NCBI RefSeq assembly: GCF_047345485.1
Contig: NZ_JBLFEN010000004.1
Span: forward strand, 62,001 to 126,000
Reading direction: 5' to 3'
Length of the DNA stretch: 64,000 nucleotides
Source: Jejuia sp047345485
Lineage (GTDB): Bacteria; Bacteroidota; Bacteroidia; Flavobacteriales; Flavobacteriaceae
Under the pieces are notes generated by a model. The model was not told the DNA's origin and did not search any database. It saw nothing but the letters and a program-made list of their open reading frames with translations. A program made the translations under genes and the position numbers. Every line of letters begins with the position of its first letter. Positions within the stretch are counted from its first letter, which is position 1. This document shows positions 61,319 through 64,000 of this stretch, one piece after another.

Positions 61319-62483
61319 TTTTTTTCACTCCAGTATATTTTATAAGATATATATACCGAATTATAATACCTAATAATAAGGGAATTAGCCCAATTGCAAA
61401 TACTTGTACACCACTTAACCAGTGAAATACTAAAAGGCATAGTAATATTACTAAAAACTTTAGATACTTATTAAACCAGCGGCTTAATTTATTTTTAAAA
61501 ACCTGATATAATAATATAATATTTAAAGGATTTGCCCATAATAAGTTGTAGTTGTTTTGAGTTGTTTGATGGTCTGTAGCAAACCATAATAACAAAATAA
61601 TTATACCAGCTAAACCTGTTAACCCAAATAAAATAATATCTAAAATTTTTGTGCGTTTTTCACGAGTATAATCTCTGTAGGTTATAAAAATAATTAGCAA
61701 CCCAATTAAACTAAAAATAAATAACGGACTTAATAAAAAATTTGATGTTGATTGTTCTTGTTTTTTTAAAAATAGAATAGTATTACTACTAACCAAAGCT
61801 TCATTTCCTTTTTTTGCATTTTTAAAAAAACTATAAATATTTTTTGGCAAAAACATGTGTTGCTCAGGTGTTGCTTCTCTATCAATAATAGAACCAAGCG
61901 CTAAGTCTATACCAAAACTTCCCCATGAGTTTTTATTAAGATTTTCTTGAATAAGCGTTCTAAATGTTGCTTTTTTATAATTTTTAGGTGTATTAAATTC
62001 TAGTGCATTATTACTAACTAATTTGGTAACATCTTTAATTTTTGTTGCGCAGTTATTAAATAAAAAGTCATATAAATACCTGCGATTTTCTGGTTTGTAA
62101 TTGTCAATTAAGTAGTTAAATAGCTTTTGTTTTTCAGCAGTTGATAAATTTAAAGTTTGTTCTTTTATACTTCTGTTTTGATGTGTGTATGCATTATAAA
62201 AATCATCAAAACGATTTAAACCAATTAAATAATTTAGTTTGCCTTGTGCAAATTTTAAAATAAAATTGGGAGCTTCAAAATCATAAACGCCGTAATTAAA
62301 TACTAAGTCTATTTTAGTTGTATCATCTTTAATTCTAAAAGCACTATGGCCAAAGGCATCATTTAGTGTGTTGCCAGGGCCTATGGTAAGTACACTAATT
62401 TCTGAGTTTTCTGATATCTCCAGCTTTTGTGCAGAAATACATAATGGAATAAATAGTGTAAATAATAATAAAACGTGTCGCAT
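61305..62483 (-). CDS. DUF4105 domain-containing membrane protein
   Basis: This 392-residue protein has a signal peptide (1-18, ending ISAQ), a periplasmic DUF4105 domain (about 25-245) and four to five C-terminal membrane segments. DUF4105 marks are GPGNTLNDAFGHSAFRIKD, VFNYGVYDFEAPNFILKFAQ and FNNCATKIKD, with a conserved His and Cys that recall a papain-like (NlpC-related) fold. Function is unknown. It shares a base with the PorV/PorQ-type gene upstream, so the two are coupled. Confidence 0.85.
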   Translation of the reverse strand: MRHVLLLFTLFIPLCISAQKLEISENSEISVLTIGPGNTLNDAFGHSAFRIKDDTTKIDLVFNYGVYDFEAPNFILKFAQGKLNYLIGLNRFDDFYNAYTHQNRSIKEQTLNLSTAEKQKLFNYLIDNYKPENRRYLYDFLFNNCATKIKDVTKLVSNNALEFNTPKNYKKATFRTLIQENLNKNSWGSFGIDLALGSIIDREATPEQHMFLPKNIYSFFKNAKKGNEALVSSNTILFLKKQEQSTSNFLLSPLFIFSLIGLLIIFITYRDYTREKRTKILDIILFGLTGLAGIIILLLWFATDHQTTQNNYNLLWANPLNIILLYQVFKNKLSRWFNKYLKFLVILLCLLVFHWLSGVQVFAIGLIPLLLGIIIRYIYLIKYTGVKKTTVL

Positions 62484-63580
62484 TATCTAAAGATACTAAA
62501 ATCAAGTTTTAAAGAAAAAACATTAGAATAGAGTGCTACACTTTGGTCGCCAATATCGGTAAAGGCATAATCTATCTGTACGCCATTATATTTAAAACCC
62601 ACTCCAAAACTTGGTTGAAAGGTGAGCTGCTCAGAATTATCAATTTGTAATTCATTTTGAAAGTTACCCATGCCACCACGTAAATACACCATATCTAAAT
62701 AACCAAACTCAAAACCAAGTGCAGGATTTACACTAGCAAAAGATGATGAAAACACATCATTGTTTTGTTCAAAACGAACGTTTAAATTTGCTGAAGCTAA
62801 AAGTGAATAATCGTAATGAAACGTCATTAATTTAGAAATCCCAATTTGCAGTTTAGGTATGGTAATCTCAGTAGTTTCTGGTAATTCTTGGTTTTGCCCT
62901 TCTACAGCATCTCTAATAGTTGCAAACTCATTTTCATCAATAGCCCAAGTATTAAAAGTGGTTGTAATATCTCTTGCCATAACACCAAACTTCCAGTCGT
63001 TTTGTGTTTCAAACTGAATGCCAACATCTAAGCCAAATCCCCATGCGGATGCAAAATCACCTATAATTCGTCTTATTACTTTGGCATTTACACCGTAATT
63101 TAAACCTTGTACAGGGAGTTTACGAGCGTATGAAAACGTAAGGCCATAATCAGCAGTAGAAAATAAACTAATTCTGTCATAATTAATATTACCTTGGTCA
63201 TCAATAAGCTGTGTTGTATTTAAAATATCATCTACCGCAAAACGAATAAGTGAGATACCAATGGCGCTTCTATCATCTATTGGCATAGCAAAAGCGGCAT
63301 AATCATAATTGGCAATATTTGCGAAATAGCTAGAGTGCATCAATGCAAGTTGATTGTCTTCTATATGCACTAATCCAGCAGGATTCCAATATCCAGAATT
63401 TACATCGGCAGAATGAGACGTAACTGCGCTACTCATGCCCAATGCAGCAGCATCCACACCAATATTTAAAAACTCATTAGAGTATTTTCTAACGGTTTGA
63501 CTATAGATGGATAACGTTATTAAGCTTAATAATGCAGTTATGTAATACCTCAATCGCAATTTTTTTACAAAGATGCACAT
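62483..63580 (-). CDS. porQ: PorV/PorQ family outer membrane protein
   Basis: This 365-residue protein has a signal peptide (about 8-27, ending IYSQ) and an outer-membrane beta barrel of the FadL-like PorV/PorQ family. The start of the mature part, NIGVDAAALGMSSAVTSHSA followed by NSGYWNPAGL, is the family hallmark. PorV and PorQ belong to the type IX secretion system of Bacteroidota; which of the two this is cannot be fixed, and the symbol is tentative. The ATG at 63580 is close to a CATCTTTG sequence inside the frame, so a downstream TTG (63559) could be the true start. Confidence 0.75.
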   Translation of the reverse strand: MCIFVKKLRLRYYITALLSLITLSIYSQTVRKYSNEFLNIGVDAAALGMSSAVTSHSADVNSGYWNPAGLVHIEDNQLALMHSSYFANIANYDYAAFAMPIDDRSAIGISLIRFAVDDILNTTQLIDDQGNINYDRISLFSTADYGLTFSYARKLPVQGLNYGVNAKVIRRIIGDFASAWGFGLDVGIQFETQNDWKFGVMARDITTTFNTWAIDENEFATIRDAVEGQNQELPETTEITIPKLQIGISKLMTFHYDYSLLASANLNVRFEQNNDVFSSSFASVNPALGFEFGYLDMVYLRGGMGNFQNELQIDNSEQLTFQPSFGVGFKYNGVQIDYAFTDIGDQSVALYSNVFSLKLDFSIFR

Positions 63581-63636
63581 TATACATTTTCTATCATAAC
63601 ATATAGTTCAGAAAACAAGCTATTGCGCTCTTAAAA

Positions 63637-63686
63637 CTATACTAATTTAGACGAAATGTTACCCTATAAACTACAAATTAGTGTAG
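63637..63686. promoter_or_regulatory. Inverted repeat in the divergent porQ-pssA gap
   Basis: CTATACTAATTT (63637-63648) and AAATTAGTGTAG (63675-63686) are reverse complements except at one position, 26 bases apart. The gap separates two divergent genes, so an operator is possible. No exact TAnnTTTG box was found for either gene. Confidence 0.3.
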
Positions 63687-63747
63687 ATATTGTACTTATG
63701 TTACCTCCAAGTAAAATTGTTTATTATTTTTACCAAAATATTTAGTA

Positions 63748-64000
63748 ATGAAGAGACACATACCTAATGCTATAACACTGCTTAATTTATTATGCGGATG
63801 TATCGCTGCACTATTTGTAGTGCACGGTAATTTTATTGCTGGCGCATTATTTGTGTTTTTAGGTATATTTTTTGACTTTTTTGATGGTTTTGCAGCCCGA
63901 AAACTAAATGTGCAAAGCGAACTTGGGGTACAGCTAGACTCTTTAGCTGATATGGTAACAAGTGGTTTAGTACCTGGTTTAGTGATGTATAAGCTACTAG
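63748..64000 (+). CDS. pssA: CDP-diacylglycerol--serine O-phosphatidyltransferase (3' end cut by window)
   Basis: The first 84 codons of a CDP-alcohol phosphatidyltransferase are present. The family motif DG-x2-AR-x8-G-x3-D-x3-D is complete: DGFAARK, then G in SELGVQLD, then D in SLADMV. The N-terminus KRHIPNAITLLNLLCGCIAA is typical of PssA, which makes phosphatidylserine, the precursor of phosphatidylethanolamine. The ORF runs off the end of the window. Confidence 0.9.
   Translation, partial: MKRHIPNAITLLNLLCGCIAALFVVHGNFIAGALFVFLGIFFDFFDGFAARKLNVQSELGVQLDSLADMVTSGLVPGLVMYKLL

Overview
The window looks like a chromosomal segment of a low-GC marine-type member of the Flavobacteriaceae (Bacteroidota). 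Five things point there: an AT-rich base composition with little Shine-Dalgarno signal; promoter boxes of the Bacteroidota form TAnnTTTG, often just upstream of start codons; a PorV/PorQ-type protein; Bacteroidota-only families (DUF2911, DUF2795, DUF4105, DUF5723-OmpA); and a Bacteroidota-type SecA of 1118 residues. No tRNA, rRNA, CRISPR array, integrase or transposase was recognised.

Layout. Positions 1-23.2 kb are mostly housekeeping and small accessory genes: a truncated nitronate monooxygenase, a MATE exporter, a PAP2 phosphatase, MeaB (B12-dependent mutase chaperone), a Crp/Fnr-SDR-methyltransferase group, an ECF sigma/anti-sigma operon with an unusual repeat-rich third gene, an M23 peptidase, a frameshifted DUF985 cupin, a sterol-desaturase-family hydroxylase, secA, a PduO-type cobalamin adenosyltransferase, a large OmpA-family protein, an O-methyltransferase-like gene and an ABC-F protein. 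Intergenic stretches in this part hold several flavobacterial hairpin and REP-like repeats.

Positions 23.2-61.3 kb are one large surface-polysaccharide locus of about 34 genes, all on the + strand except one. It opens behind a near-consensus promoter with wza and wzc, continues with a Wzm/Wzt ABC exporter, and then carries about 17 soluble or membrane-anchored glycosyltransferases (GT2, GT4, GT10, exostosin-like and others), two GT-C-like membrane proteins, a Wzy/WaaL-like protein, an MBOAT acyltransferase with an SGNH-like partner, and sugar-nucleotide genes. It closes with a WbaP/WcaJ-type initiating phosphotransferase that has its own promoter box. The sugar genes predict a nonulosonic acid (NeuB plus a NeuA-HAD-phosphatase fusion) and a dTDP-4-acetamido-4,6-dideoxyhexose (WecD/WecE). 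A GT10 enzyme and a second fucosyltransferase-like protein suggest fucose-type decoration. Many genes overlap by 1-4 bases, so most of the locus is probably translationally coupled.

Positions 61.3-64 kb hold a DUF4105 protein and a PorV/PorQ-family protein on the minus strand, then the start of pssA on the + strand, cut by the window end.

I did not find a clearly new defence or mobile system. The most unusual items are a perfect 17-bp inverted repeat that covers the start codon of the SDR gene, the duplicated methyltransferase-like/GT2 cassette, the NeuA-HAD fusion beside a short NeuB, the export logic of the polysaccharide locus (ABC exporter and Wza/Wzc but no Wzx seen), and the tryptophan/glycine repeat protein of the ECF operon. 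All functions are judged by eye from motifs; no database search was run.
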